NCBI GenBank assembly: GCA_947073515.1
Contig: CAMTMC010000026.1
Span: 1-36,362 of the forward strand
Length of the DNA: 36,362 nt
DNA from: an uncultured bacterium
Lineage (GTDB): Bacteria > Bacillota > Clostridia > Oscillospirales > Oscillospiraceae
Reading direction: 5' to 3'
The position numbers were made by a program, and so were the translations under genes. The notes beneath the pieces are model-generated. The model was given only the letters and a program-made list of their open reading frames with translations. It was not told the origin of the DNA and searched no databases. This document shows positions 14,146 through 21,252 of the stretch, one piece after another (positions within the stretch are counted from its first letter, which is position 1; each line of letters starts with the position of its first letter).

Positions 14146-16215
14146 TTGGACAATAATGGAAACAGCCCTCCTTCTCTGTGGCTGCAATGGAAACGGCTGT
14201 CCCTCCCCTCCCTCTTTCTGCTGGGGGTCATCTATTATGAGGAACTGTTCCTGAAGCTATACTGCTTCCGCTCCCTCACGGCAGAGGGTGCTTTCTTCAC
14301 CTTTTTGTTCACCCTTCCCGCCGCCCTGCTGCTGGGACTGCTGTGCGGCGGTGTGGCGCCCAGGCGCGGACGGATTCTTCTGGTGCTGTGCACCGGCCTG
14401 GTCTCCCTTTGGATCGGCGCCCAGCTGGTGTATTACCACCTGTTTAAGGCCTTTCTTACCATCTTTTCTCTCACCAAAATGGCCATGGTGGCCCAGTCCT
14501 TCGGGGAAATGGCGGTGGGCAATGTACTGGCCAGCTGGTTCCCCATTCTGATGATGGTCATCCCCACCGTTCTGGCCTGGCTGTTCCGGAACAGGCTGAT
14601 TCCTGACGGCCTCGACGCCGGCCCCGGCCGGCGTCTGCGCTGGGCGGCCATGGCCGCCGCCGTCCAGCTCATCTCCATGGGCCTGGTGCTGCTGTGCGGC
14701 GGCGGGGTGCTGTCATTGCGGTATATCTACTACCGCACCGCCACCCCGGAGCTGGAGGTTCAGAACTTCGGCGTGTTCACCCAGACCCAGCTGGAGCTGA
14801 GCCGGGTGCTCTTCGGCATCAAGCCGGACAGCCCTGACGTCAGCGCCGAGCCCGAGCCTGACAAGGCCCCGCCCGATCTGGAGCCCACCCTGCCGCCGGA
14901 GGATGCCCCGCCGCCCGAGGGCAGCGTCTTCCGCCCGGAGGCCGTTTCCGGCTACCACACCCTCCCCATCGATTTTGACACCCTCATCGCCAACGAGGAG
15001 GACGAGGGGCTCAAGGCCGCCCACCAGTGGTTTTCCCAGCGCAGGCCTACCCCGGAAAACCTGTGGACAGGCTATTTCGAGGGCAAAAACCTGATCTGGA
15101 TTGTCGCCGAGGGCTTCTCCACCCTGGCCATGGATCCCCAGCGCACTCCCACCCTGTGGAAGCTGTCCCACCAGGGCTTTGTTTTTGATAACTTCTACAC
15201 CCCTCTGTGGGGGGTGTCCACCTCTGACGGGGAGTATGTCACCACCACCGGCCTCATCCCCAAATCAGGGGTATGGAGCTACTCCTTGTCCTCAGAGAAC
15301 TATATGCCCTTCGCCCTGGGCAATCAGTTCCGCAAGGCGGGCTACTCCACCTTTGCTTTTCACGACTACCTCTATAATTATTACGACCGGGACAAATCTC
15401 ACCCCAACATGGGTTATGACTACTACGCCCTGGGCCAGGGGCTGGAGCTGGAGGAGGTCTGGCCCCCCTCCGATCTGGAGATGATGGAGAAAATTGTCCC
15501 CATGTTCATCCAGGAGGATAAGTTCATGGTCTACTGCCTCACCGTCAGCGGCCACCTGAACTATACCCGCGCGTCTAACGCCATGTCCGCCCGGCACTGG
15601 GACCAGGTAGCCGGTCTGCCCTACAGCGAGGAGGTCCGCTGCTATCTGGCCTGCCAGCTTGAGCTTGAGTACGCGATAGAGTCCCTCCTGGACCAGCTGG
15701 ATGAGGCTGGCAAGCTGAAGGATACGGTAATCGTCCTTTCCGCCGACCACTACCCCTACGGCCTGACGGATGAACAGTACAGCGAGCTGTTCGGCCACAC
15801 GGCAGACCCCGTCTTTGAGATTTTTCAAAACACCCTTATCCTCTGGAGCGGCGACATGGAAGGCGCCTCCGTCCAGGTGGATAAATACTGCTCCTCTCTG
15901 GACGTCATGCCCACCTTGTCCAACCTGTTCGGCCTGGACTACGACTCCCGGCTCATCATAGGCTCCGACATCCTTTCCGGCGAGGAGCCTCTGGTCATCT
16001 TTGCCAACTACAGCTTTATCAATCAGGATGGCTGCTACAACTCCATTCTGGACCAGTTCATCCGGTGGGACGGCCAGGAGCCCGACCTGGCTGAGGTGGC
16101 CCAGATGGTCGCCGAGGTTCAAAACCGGGTGGCTTACTCGGCCACTATTTTAGATACTGACTATTACCGTCTGGTTCTGGAGCGCGCCGGCATGATCGCC
16201 GGCGAGAGAAACTAA
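14146..16215 (+). CDS. LTA synthase-family membrane sulfatase-fold enzyme
   Basis: 689 residues. Five membrane helices (about residues 20-200), a Pro/Glu-rich linker (about 225-265), then an extracellular alkaline-phosphatase/sulfatase-fold domain. LtaS-type enzymes transfer glycerol phosphate from phosphatidylglycerol to a lipid anchor or sugar. Catalytic residues by motif: E322 in WIVAEGFS, T359 in GVSTSDGEY (the nucleophile), H470 in TVSGHLNY, D534-H535 in SADHYP, all as expected for Mn2+-dependent family members. The exact polymer (lipoteichoic acid, or modification of another glycan) cannot be told. Start TTG, six bases after AAGGAGGCGA; no ATG is near. Transcribed from a consensus promoter and followed by a 20-bp hairpin. 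Confidence 0.9.
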   Translation: MDNNGNSPPSLWLQWKRLSLPSLFLLGVIYYEELFLKLYCFRSLTAEGAFFTFLFTLPAALLLGLLCGGVAPRRGRILLVLCTGLVSLWIGAQLVYYHLFKAFLTIFSLTKMAMVAQSFGEMAVGNVLASWFPILMMVIPTVLAWLFRNRLIPDGLDAGPGRRLRWAAMAAAVQLISMGLVLLCGGGVLSLRYIYYRTATPELEVQNFGVFTQTQLELSRVLFGIKPDSPDVSAEPEPDKAPPDLEPTLPPEDAPPPEGSVFRPEAVSGYHTLPIDFDTLIANEEDEGLKAAHQWFSQRRPTPENLWTGYFEGKNLIWIVAEGFSTLAMDPQRTPTLWKLSHQGFVFDNFYTPLWGVSTSDGEYVTTTGLIPKSGVWSYSLSSENYMPFALGNQFRKAGYSTFAFHDYLYNYYDRDKSHPNMGYDYYALGQGLELEEVWPPSDLEMMEKIVPMFIQEDKFMVYCLTVSGHLNYTRASNAMSARHWDQVAGLPYSEEVRCYLACQLELEYAIESLLDQLDEAGKLKDTVIVLSADHYPYGLTDEQYSELFGHTADPVFEIFQNTLILWSGDMEGASVQVDKYCSSLDVMPTLSNLFGLDYDSRLIIGSDILSGEEPLVIFANYSFINQDGCYNSILDQFIRWDGQEPDLAEVAQMVAEVQNRVAYSATILDTDYYRLVLERAGMIAGERN

Positions 16216-16223
16216 CGGTGTGA

Positions 16224-16267
16224 AACAGGGAAGCGCCCGCCGGAAAACCGGCGGGCGCTTCCCTGTT
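16224..16267 (+). terminator. long hairpin after the LTA-synthase-like gene
   Basis: Perfect 20-bp stem (16224-16243 with 16248-16267), loop AAAA, nine bases after the stop. No T-run follows, so it may protect the 3' end or slow polymerase rather than terminate on its own. Confidence 0.7.
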
Positions 16268-16497
16268 GAAAGGAGAAAAAGAGAAAGAGGCCATTCTATA
16301 TGATAAACCGTCCAGGACGGGAATCTCTGGTCTGCCGCGCCGGTAACCGGAACCCCGGCCTGCGGGGCGGCAGTAGGGCCGCGTAATTTACGCGGAATGA
16401 GAAACCAAATCAGCTGCTTGATCTGCCCATAGGATACCACGCCTCCCCCATTCAATCTTCACCATACTTGGAACTTTTTGTAAAGAATTTATGAAGA
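16268..16497 (+). other. unassigned structured stretch, possible small RNA
   Basis: No supported protein gene. The stretch holds several adjacent stem-forming sequences: CCGTCC-A-GGACGG near 16309, CTGCCGC paired with GCGGCAG enclosing CCGGTAACCGG and a CCCCG/CGGGG hairpin (16332-16373), and CCGCGTAATTTACGCGG (16379-16395). It ends in a plus-strand intrinsic terminator at 16497-16532, which no plus-strand gene explains. A purine-rich GAAAGGAGAAAA precedes it, and an ATG at 16300 opens 28 codons. I compared it with tmRNA, SRP RNA, RNase P, 6S and common riboswitch signatures by eye and saw no match. Alternatives: a structured 3' UTR of the upstream gene, or a decayed sequence. Confidence 0.35.
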
Positions 16498-16532
16498 ATG
16501 CCGGGACAGCTTCCACCGTCCCGGCATTTTTT
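16497..16532 (+). terminator. plus-strand intrinsic terminator
   Basis: AATGCCGGGAC / GTCCCGGCATT, 11-bp stem, 10-base loop, then T6. The orientation is plus; on the minus strand the 3' flank is poor in T. Confidence 0.8.
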
Positions 16533-16698
16533 ACATATCATGTCCTTCCCGCTTCATCCTCATCTCCAGGGGATCGGCCATAGGGTCCTGGGCGTTGGTT
16601 GCGGTGTCGGTGCGGTTCTGGCCAGCGATGGGGGCGGAGCCCCGCAGGTCCCGGCCGGTGCGGGGATCCCGCGCCTGCTGCTTTTTTCCTTTGCTCAT
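16531..16698 (-). CDS. small basic protein downstream of FAD oxidoreductase
   Basis: 55 residues, MSKGKKQQARDPRTGRDLRG at the N-terminus; very rich in K, R, D, Q and without hydrophobic core, so probably disordered. ATG six bases after AAGGAGG, a strong site. It begins 46 bases after the stop of the FAD oxidoreductase with no terminator between, so the two are likely one transcript. Family not recognised; short, basic, disordered proteins of this look are sometimes spore-associated or nucleic-acid-binding, but nothing here proves that. Its stop overlaps the T-run of the plus-strand terminator. Confidence 0.7.
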   Translation of the reverse strand: MSKGKKQQARDPRTGRDLRGSAPIAGQNRTDTATNAQDPMADPLEMRMKREGHDM

Positions 16699-16744
16699 GG
16701 GTAAGACCTCCTTGTTTTGGATGTCCTTAGTGTACCCCATCCCC

Positions 16745-18334
16745 TCAAAAAAATTCCTGTGCCGCCACCGCCTCCGCCACCCAGATGCCATCCACGGCGG
16801 CGGACACAATCCCCCCTGCATAGCCCGCCCCCTCTCCGCAGGGGTACAGCCCCCGGATCGCCGACTGAAAGCTCTCGTCCCGCAAAATCCGCACCGGGGA
16901 CGAGGACCGGGTCTCTACTCCGGTGAGCACAGCGTCAGGCGCGGCAAAGCCCCGCAGCTTCCGGTCCAGCAGAGGCAGCGCCTTGGCCAGGGTATCCGTC
17001 ACATAGCCGGGCAGACAGGGGGTCAGCTCCGTCCAGGCAACACCAGGGCGGTAGGTGGGAGCAACCGCTCCCGGTCCCTCCGAGGGCCGGTTCTGGAGAA
17101 AGTCCTCCACCCGCTGGGCCGGGGCCCGGAACGCCCCACCGCCCAGCCGAAACGCGGCCCTCTCCCACTGCTCCTGAAAGCGGACACCGGCCAGTGCGTC
17201 CTCCCCGGGAAAGTCCTCCGGCCCCACCCCCACCAGCAGCCCGCCATTGATGTTCTCCCCATCTCTGGCCCGGCGGCTCATTCCGTTGGTCACCACACCC
17301 CCCCGCTGAGAGGCGGCGGCCACCACCTCTCCCCCGGGGCAGACACAGAAAGTAAAGGCAGACCGGCCGCCGGGCAGGTGGCAGGCCAGTTTGTAGTCGG
17401 AGGGAGGCAGCCGCTCCCAGGCGGGCCCGAACTGGCAGGAGCTGATATCCCGCTGCCGGTGCTCCAGCCGGACACCGACAGCAAAGCCTTTGCGCTCCAT
17501 GGGCGCCCCTGCCTCCCGGAGCATGGCGAAGGTATCCCTGGCGGAGTGCCCCGGAGCCAGCACCAGCGCGTCGGCGGGCAGGAGATACCGCCCCTGGGCC
17601 CCCTCCGCCTCTATCCCGGCCAGCGTCCCGGTGCCGACAGTCAATCCGGTAAGCTTATGACCGAATCGGACGTCGCACCCCAGAGCGATCAGTTCCGTTC
17701 GGATTGTTTTTACCACCTCCCGCAGCACATCGGTGCCGATATGGGGCTTGTGGGAGTATTTTACATCAGCGGGAGCCCCCGCCTCCACCAGCGTGTCCAG
17801 CACGGCGGATATCCGGGGATCGTGTGTGCCGGTGGTCAGCTTGCCGTCAGAAAAGGTCCCCGCTCCCCCTTCTCCAAACTGGACATTGGACCCCTCATCC
17901 AGCTCTCCTCCTGCCCAGAACGCCTCCACGTCCCGGGCACGGCTGTCCACATCCCGGCCCCGCTCCAGCACCACGCAGGGCAGACCGCTCCTGGCAAGGA
18001 ACAGGGCGGCGAACAGCCCCGCCGGCCCCATGCCCACCACCACCGGCATCAGGGAGGAGCGCCGCTTTACCTGGGGAAAGACATAGGGGACGCGCTGGAT
18101 CAGGTCAATATTCCTCCCCGGGGCGGAGCGGAGCAGGGCTGCCTCATTGGGCATGGCCACCTCCACAGTATACACATAGCGCACGTCGTTTTTATTTCTG
18201 GCGTCGATCGATTGCCGTACAATCTCCAGCTCGCCCAGCGCCCCGGGGCGCACCCCCAGCGCCCGGGCGGCTCGCTTGCGCAGCTGCTCCTCCCCGCCTT
18301 CAATGGGCAGGGGTAAATTCCCAATCCGCAGCAT
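16745..18334 (-). CDS. FAD-dependent oxidoreductase (COG2509-type)
   Basis: 529 residues, cytoplasmic. An N-terminal domain of about 90 residues (VRRSIDARNK-like region with VRYVYTVEV) precedes the Rossmann dinucleotide site VVVGMGPAGLFAALFLARSG (residues 98-117), followed by FGEGGAGTFSDGKL, a KPHIGTDVL region, ALVLAPGHSARDTF and the C-terminal flavin segment LYPCGEGAGYAGGIVSAAVDG. This is the layout of the uncharacterised FAD-dependent dehydrogenases of Firmicutes (NAD-utilising dehydrogenase annotation); substrate unknown. ATG behind AAGGAGGGAG. A TAAAAT -10 box (18360-18365) with a weak -35 lies upstream, and a full 0A-box match (18393-18401) is centred near -44. Divergent from the integrase. 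Confidence 0.9.
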   Translation of the reverse strand: MLRIGNLPLPIEGGEEQLRKRAARALGVRPGALGELEIVRQSIDARNKNDVRYVYTVEVAMPNEAALLRSAPGRNIDLIQRVPYVFPQVKRRSSLMPVVVGMGPAGLFAALFLARSGLPCVVLERGRDVDSRARDVEAFWAGGELDEGSNVQFGEGGAGTFSDGKLTTGTHDPRISAVLDTLVEAGAPADVKYSHKPHIGTDVLREVVKTIRTELIALGCDVRFGHKLTGLTVGTGTLAGIEAEGAQGRYLLPADALVLAPGHSARDTFAMLREAGAPMERKGFAVGVRLEHRQRDISSCQFGPAWERLPPSDYKLACHLPGGRSAFTFCVCPGGEVVAAASQRGGVVTNGMSRRARDGENINGGLLVGVGPEDFPGEDALAGVRFQEQWERAAFRLGGGAFRAPAQRVEDFLQNRPSEGPGAVAPTYRPGVAWTELTPCLPGYVTDTLAKALPLLDRKLRGFAAPDAVLTGVETRSSSPVRILRDESFQSAIRGLYPCGEGAGYAGGIVSAAVDGIWVAEAVAAQEFF

Positions 18335-18392
18335 CCAACTCCCTCCTTATCATCTCTTTATTTTACCACAGAATTTGCGCCACTGAAAGTTT

Positions 18393-18401
18393 TTCGACAA
18401 A
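18393..18401 (-). promoter_or_regulatory. 0A-box in the FAD oxidoreductase/integrase gap
   Basis: Minus strand TTTGTCGAA, the full extended Spo0A box. It overlaps a palindrome GACAAATTTTGTC (18396-18408). The spacing to the probable -10 box of the oxidoreductase is that of an activator site; inferred only. Confidence 0.45.
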
Positions 18402-18465
18402 TTTTGTCAATTTAGAACAATTTGTGCTTGCCTCATCCACTGTTATGCCCCATAGTTTCATTTAG

Positions 18466-18501
18466 GGAGAATTTTCCACCAAATTTGGGGGAAAATTCTC
18501 C
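18466..18501. repeat. 36-bp near-perfect palindrome upstream of integrase
   Basis: GGAGAATTTTCC (18466-18477) and GGAAAATTCTCC (18490-18501) are perfect inverses, and the centre CCAAATTTGG is itself palindromic; only one position pair (A18478/G18489) fails. It lies 29 bases before the integrase ATG. It could be an operator for autoregulation, or a recombination/binding site; it is not followed by a T-run. Confidence 0.7.
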
Positions 18502-18530
18502 GTAGATAAAGATTATGGAGGTAAATCACT

Positions 18531-19661
18531 ATGGCAAGAAAAACTGTGGAGCGCAACATTTCCTATGACGACCAGCGCAAACTCTATTACGTCAGCATGG
18601 ACCTGGGCAAGGACCAGGCCGGCAGACGGATAAAGCGCTATCAGACCTACCGCACCCTCTACGCCGCCCGGATGGGCCTTCGGAACTTTCTCACCCATCG
18701 GGAGGAGGAATTGCGCACCCCCCGGCATGAACTGACCCTGGCCGACTGGCTGGAGAGCTGGATGGACAATATTGTCCGCCCCACCCGGGCGGAGACTACT
18801 GTATACGGCTATCAGAAGATCATCGACAACCACCTTGTCCCTGCCCTGGGGGACATCCCTCTGCTCAAGCTCACCCCCATGGATATCCAGCAGTATTACA
18901 TTCAGGTTCAGCAGAACGCCAGCCTGTCCTCCAACACCCTGCGCCGGCACCACGATCTGCTCTCCTCCTCCCTGCGCTCCGCGGTGCGGCAGGACAAGCT
19001 GCTTCTCTCCCCCATGGACCGGGTGGAGCCACCCCGCGCCAAGCAGAAGGAGGCCTCCTACTACCGCCCGGAGGAGCTCAAGCAGCTGTACACCCTGCTG
19101 GAGGGCCACCCGCTGGAGCTGTGCGCCAAGCTGGCCGGCAGCCTGGGGATGCGCCGGGAGGAAATCTGCGGGCTGAAGTGGGAGTGCATCGACTACCAGC
19201 GCCAGCTGCTCTCCATCCGGGAGGCCCGCACCGCCTTCGGGGCCACCATTGTGCAGAAGGAGACCAAAACCCGCTCCTCGGTGCGCACCCTGTATATGCC
19301 GGACGACGTCGTCCGGCTGCTCCGGGCCGAGCAGGAGCGGCAGATCGAGCTGTTCCGGACAGGGCGGCTGTCCGAGCCCAGCCAGTTCGTGGTGCTGGAC
19401 CACAAGGGCTGGCCCTACTCCCCCAACGCTCTGTCCCTGGCCTTTACCCGCTTTGTCAAGAAAAACGGTTTGCCCCGGGTCACCCTCCACGGCCTGCGCC
19501 ACTCCTTTGCCACCGTGGCCTCCTTCCAGGGGGTGCCTCTGTTCGATATTGGTAAGGCCCTCGGCCACGCTACCCCCGCCACCACCGGCAAAATCTACAC
19601 CCACCTGGTGGACCACACCCACGCCGACACCCTCCTGAAGGTATCTGACGCCCTGAAGTAA
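18531..19661 (+). CDS. tyrosine recombinase / phage-type integrase
   Basis: 376 residues. N-terminal AP2-like arm-binding part (about 1-55, SYDDQRKLYYVSMDLGKD), core-binding helical domain (about 65-165, LTLADWLESWMDN), catalytic domain (about 175-376). Catalytic residues visible: R208 in GMRREE, K in QKETKTRSS, H320 and R323 in HGLRHSF, H346 in GHATP, nucleophile Y356 in IYTHL; so it should be active. This architecture is typical of Tn916- and phage-type integrases, but no excisionase, relaxase, phage or cargo genes are next to it: left is a FAD oxidoreductase, right a GH13 enzyme. GGAGG lies ten bases before the ATG. The palindrome at 18466-18501 lies directly upstream. It may be a domesticated recombinase or the last remnant of an element. 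Confidence 0.93.
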   Translation: MARKTVERNISYDDQRKLYYVSMDLGKDQAGRRIKRYQTYRTLYAARMGLRNFLTHREEELRTPRHELTLADWLESWMDNIVRPTRAETTVYGYQKIIDNHLVPALGDIPLLKLTPMDIQQYYIQVQQNASLSSNTLRRHHDLLSSSLRSAVRQDKLLLSPMDRVEPPRAKQKEASYYRPEELKQLYTLLEGHPLELCAKLAGSLGMRREEICGLKWECIDYQRQLLSIREARTAFGATIVQKETKTRSSVRTLYMPDDVVRLLRAEQERQIELFRTGRLSEPSQFVVLDHKGWPYSPNALSLAFTRFVKKNGLPRVTLHGLRHSFATVASFQGVPLFDIGKALGHATPATTGKIYTHLVDHTHADTLLKVSDALK

Positions 19662-19686
19662 CCTGCCGCGCCGTCCTCCCCCGCCC

Positions 19687-19715
19687 TTGACGAACCCCCG
19701 CCCCCGTAGTATGAT
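19687..19715 (+). promoter_or_regulatory. promoter of the GH13 gene
   Basis: TTGACG (19687-19692), 17-base spacer, TATGAT (19710-19715). Confidence 0.75.
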
Positions 19716-19762
19716 GTATCAGACAATAAATCGTCTTTGGGCGAAAGGAGAGATATCTAATC

Positions 19763-21076
19763 ATGTGGTTCGATGAATCAGTCATTTATCAGATCTACCC
19801 TCTGGGCCTGTGCGGCGCGCCGGAGGAAAACGACGGAAACACCAAGCCCCGGGTCCTGCGCCTGCTGGACTGGGTGGACCATATCAAAGCCGTTGGGGCG
19901 GACACAGTTCTGCTCAACCCGGCTTTTGACAGCGACCGCCACGGCTACGACACCCGGGATTATTTCCACACCGATCCCCGCCTGGGCACCGACAGCGACC
20001 TTGCTCAGGTGTGCGAAGCCTTCCATAACGCGGGCCTTCGGGTAATGCTGGATGGGGTGTTCAACCACGTAGGCCGGGGCTTCTGGGCCTTCCGGGACGT
20101 GCGGGAGAAAAAGTGGGACAGCCCCTACAAGGACTGGTTCCACATCAATTTCGACGGCGACACCAACTACAACGACGGCTTCTGGTACGAGGGCTGGGAG
20201 GGCCACAACGAGCTGGTCAAGCTGAACCTGTTCAACCCGGCGGTGGTGGAGCACCAGTTCGAGGCCATCCGCTCCTGGGTGGACCGCTTTGGGGTGGACG
20301 GCCTGCGGCTGGATGTAGCCTACTGCCTGCCCCCGGAGTATTTAAAGCAGCTGCGGGGCTTTGTCAACGGCCTCAAGCCTGATTTTGTCCTCATGGGCGA
20401 GACCCTTCACGGGGATTACAACCGCTGGATGGCCGATGACATGTGCCACTCGGTGACCAACTACGAGTGCTACAAGGGGCTGTGGTCCGCTTTCAATTCC
20501 ATGAATATGTTTGAGATCGGCCACTCCCTGGCCCGGCAGTTCGGTCCGGAGCAGTGGACGCTGTACAAGGGGAAGCGCCTCCTCTCCTTCCTGGATAACC
20601 ACGATGTCACCCGCATCGCCTCACAGCTCGCCAACCCTGACCATCTGCGCCCGGCCTGGGCCATGGTCTTCGGGATGCCCGGGGTGCCCTCCATCTACTA
20701 TGGCAGCGAGTGGGGCCTCACCGGCTCCAAGGGCCAGGGCAGCGACGCGGCCCTCCGGCCCGCCATTGAGAAGCCGGAGCGCACCGCCCTCACCGACTGG
20801 ATCTCCCGGCTGGCCGAGGCTAAAAAGGGGAGCAAAGCCCTGTGTTACGGGGCTTACCGGAATGTAGTGCTCACCAACAAGCAGATCATCTTCGAGCGGG
20901 CTTGCGACGGCGAGCGTGTGCTGGTGGCCATCAACGCCGACGCCGCCCCCTATACCGCCCACTTCGACGCCGGCTGCGGCCGGGCGGTGGACCTCATCAC
21001 CGGTCAGCCCCACGACTTCGGCGGCGGCAGTGAGCTGCCCCCTTACAGCGCCTTTTTCTGGAAAATGGAGCGGTAA
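19763..21076 (+). CDS. GH13 alpha-amylase-family enzyme, cytoplasmic
   Basis: 437 residues without signal peptide, so it acts on imported or stored alpha-glucans or maltodextrins. The four GH13 regions are intact: DGVFNHVG (from D97), GLRLDVAY (nucleophile D184), MGETLHG (acid/base E213), FLDNHD (D281). A small all-beta C-terminal domain follows (RVLVAINADAAPY). The shape resembles cyclomaltodextrinase/neopullulanase-like members but without their N-terminal starch-binding domain, so the product range is uncertain. ATG with AAAGGAG and twelve bases spacing. Monocistronic: own consensus promoter and hairpin at 21088-21117. Confidence 0.92.
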   Translation: MWFDESVIYQIYPLGLCGAPEENDGNTKPRVLRLLDWVDHIKAVGADTVLLNPAFDSDRHGYDTRDYFHTDPRLGTDSDLAQVCEAFHNAGLRVMLDGVFNHVGRGFWAFRDVREKKWDSPYKDWFHINFDGDTNYNDGFWYEGWEGHNELVKLNLFNPAVVEHQFEAIRSWVDRFGVDGLRLDVAYCLPPEYLKQLRGFVNGLKPDFVLMGETLHGDYNRWMADDMCHSVTNYECYKGLWSAFNSMNMFEIGHSLARQFGPEQWTLYKGKRLLSFLDNHDVTRIASQLANPDHLRPAWAMVFGMPGVPSIYYGSEWGLTGSKGQGSDAALRPAIEKPERTALTDWISRLAEAKKGSKALCYGAYRNVVLTNKQIIFERACDGERVLVAINADAAPYTAHFDAGCGRAVDLITGQPHDFGGGSELPPYSAFFWKMER

Positions 21077-21087
21077 CATCCCCGAAA

Positions 21088-21117
21088 ACAGGCCCCGCCG
21101 GCTTTGGCGGGGCCTGT
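21088..21117 (+). terminator. hairpin after the GH13 gene
   Basis: 12-bp stem ACAGGCCCCGCC / GGCGGGGCCTGT, loop GGCTTT; no T-run. Confidence 0.7.
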
Positions 21118-21174
21118 GCCATCCTGTCGAAAATCGGTCACAGAAAGTTTACTGGAAGTTTACACGGTATTTTC

Positions 21175-21203
21175 TTGTTTTTATTTCCCTCCTGTGGTAT
21201 GAT
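21175..21203 (+). promoter_or_regulatory. promoter of ftsH
   Basis: TTGTTT (21175-21180), 17-base spacer, TATGAT (21198-21203). A 0A-box core TGTCGAA lies upstream at 21125-21131. Confidence 0.6.
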
Positions 21204-21252
21204 ACCCTCTGACCTGTTTTAAGAAAAACGCGAAAATTGGAGGTACGCTCCT

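Noticed and set aside
16150-16455. Minus-strand ORF of 101 codons over the structured stretch
   Set aside because: Runs through a 20-bp hairpin and into the 3' end of the LTA-synthase gene; ribosome site too close to the possible start; no family resemblance.
18335-21076. Prophage or integrative element around the integrase
   Set aside because: No relaxase, replication, structural, excisionase or cargo genes; both neighbours are metabolic and have host-like composition; no direct repeats recognised as att sites.
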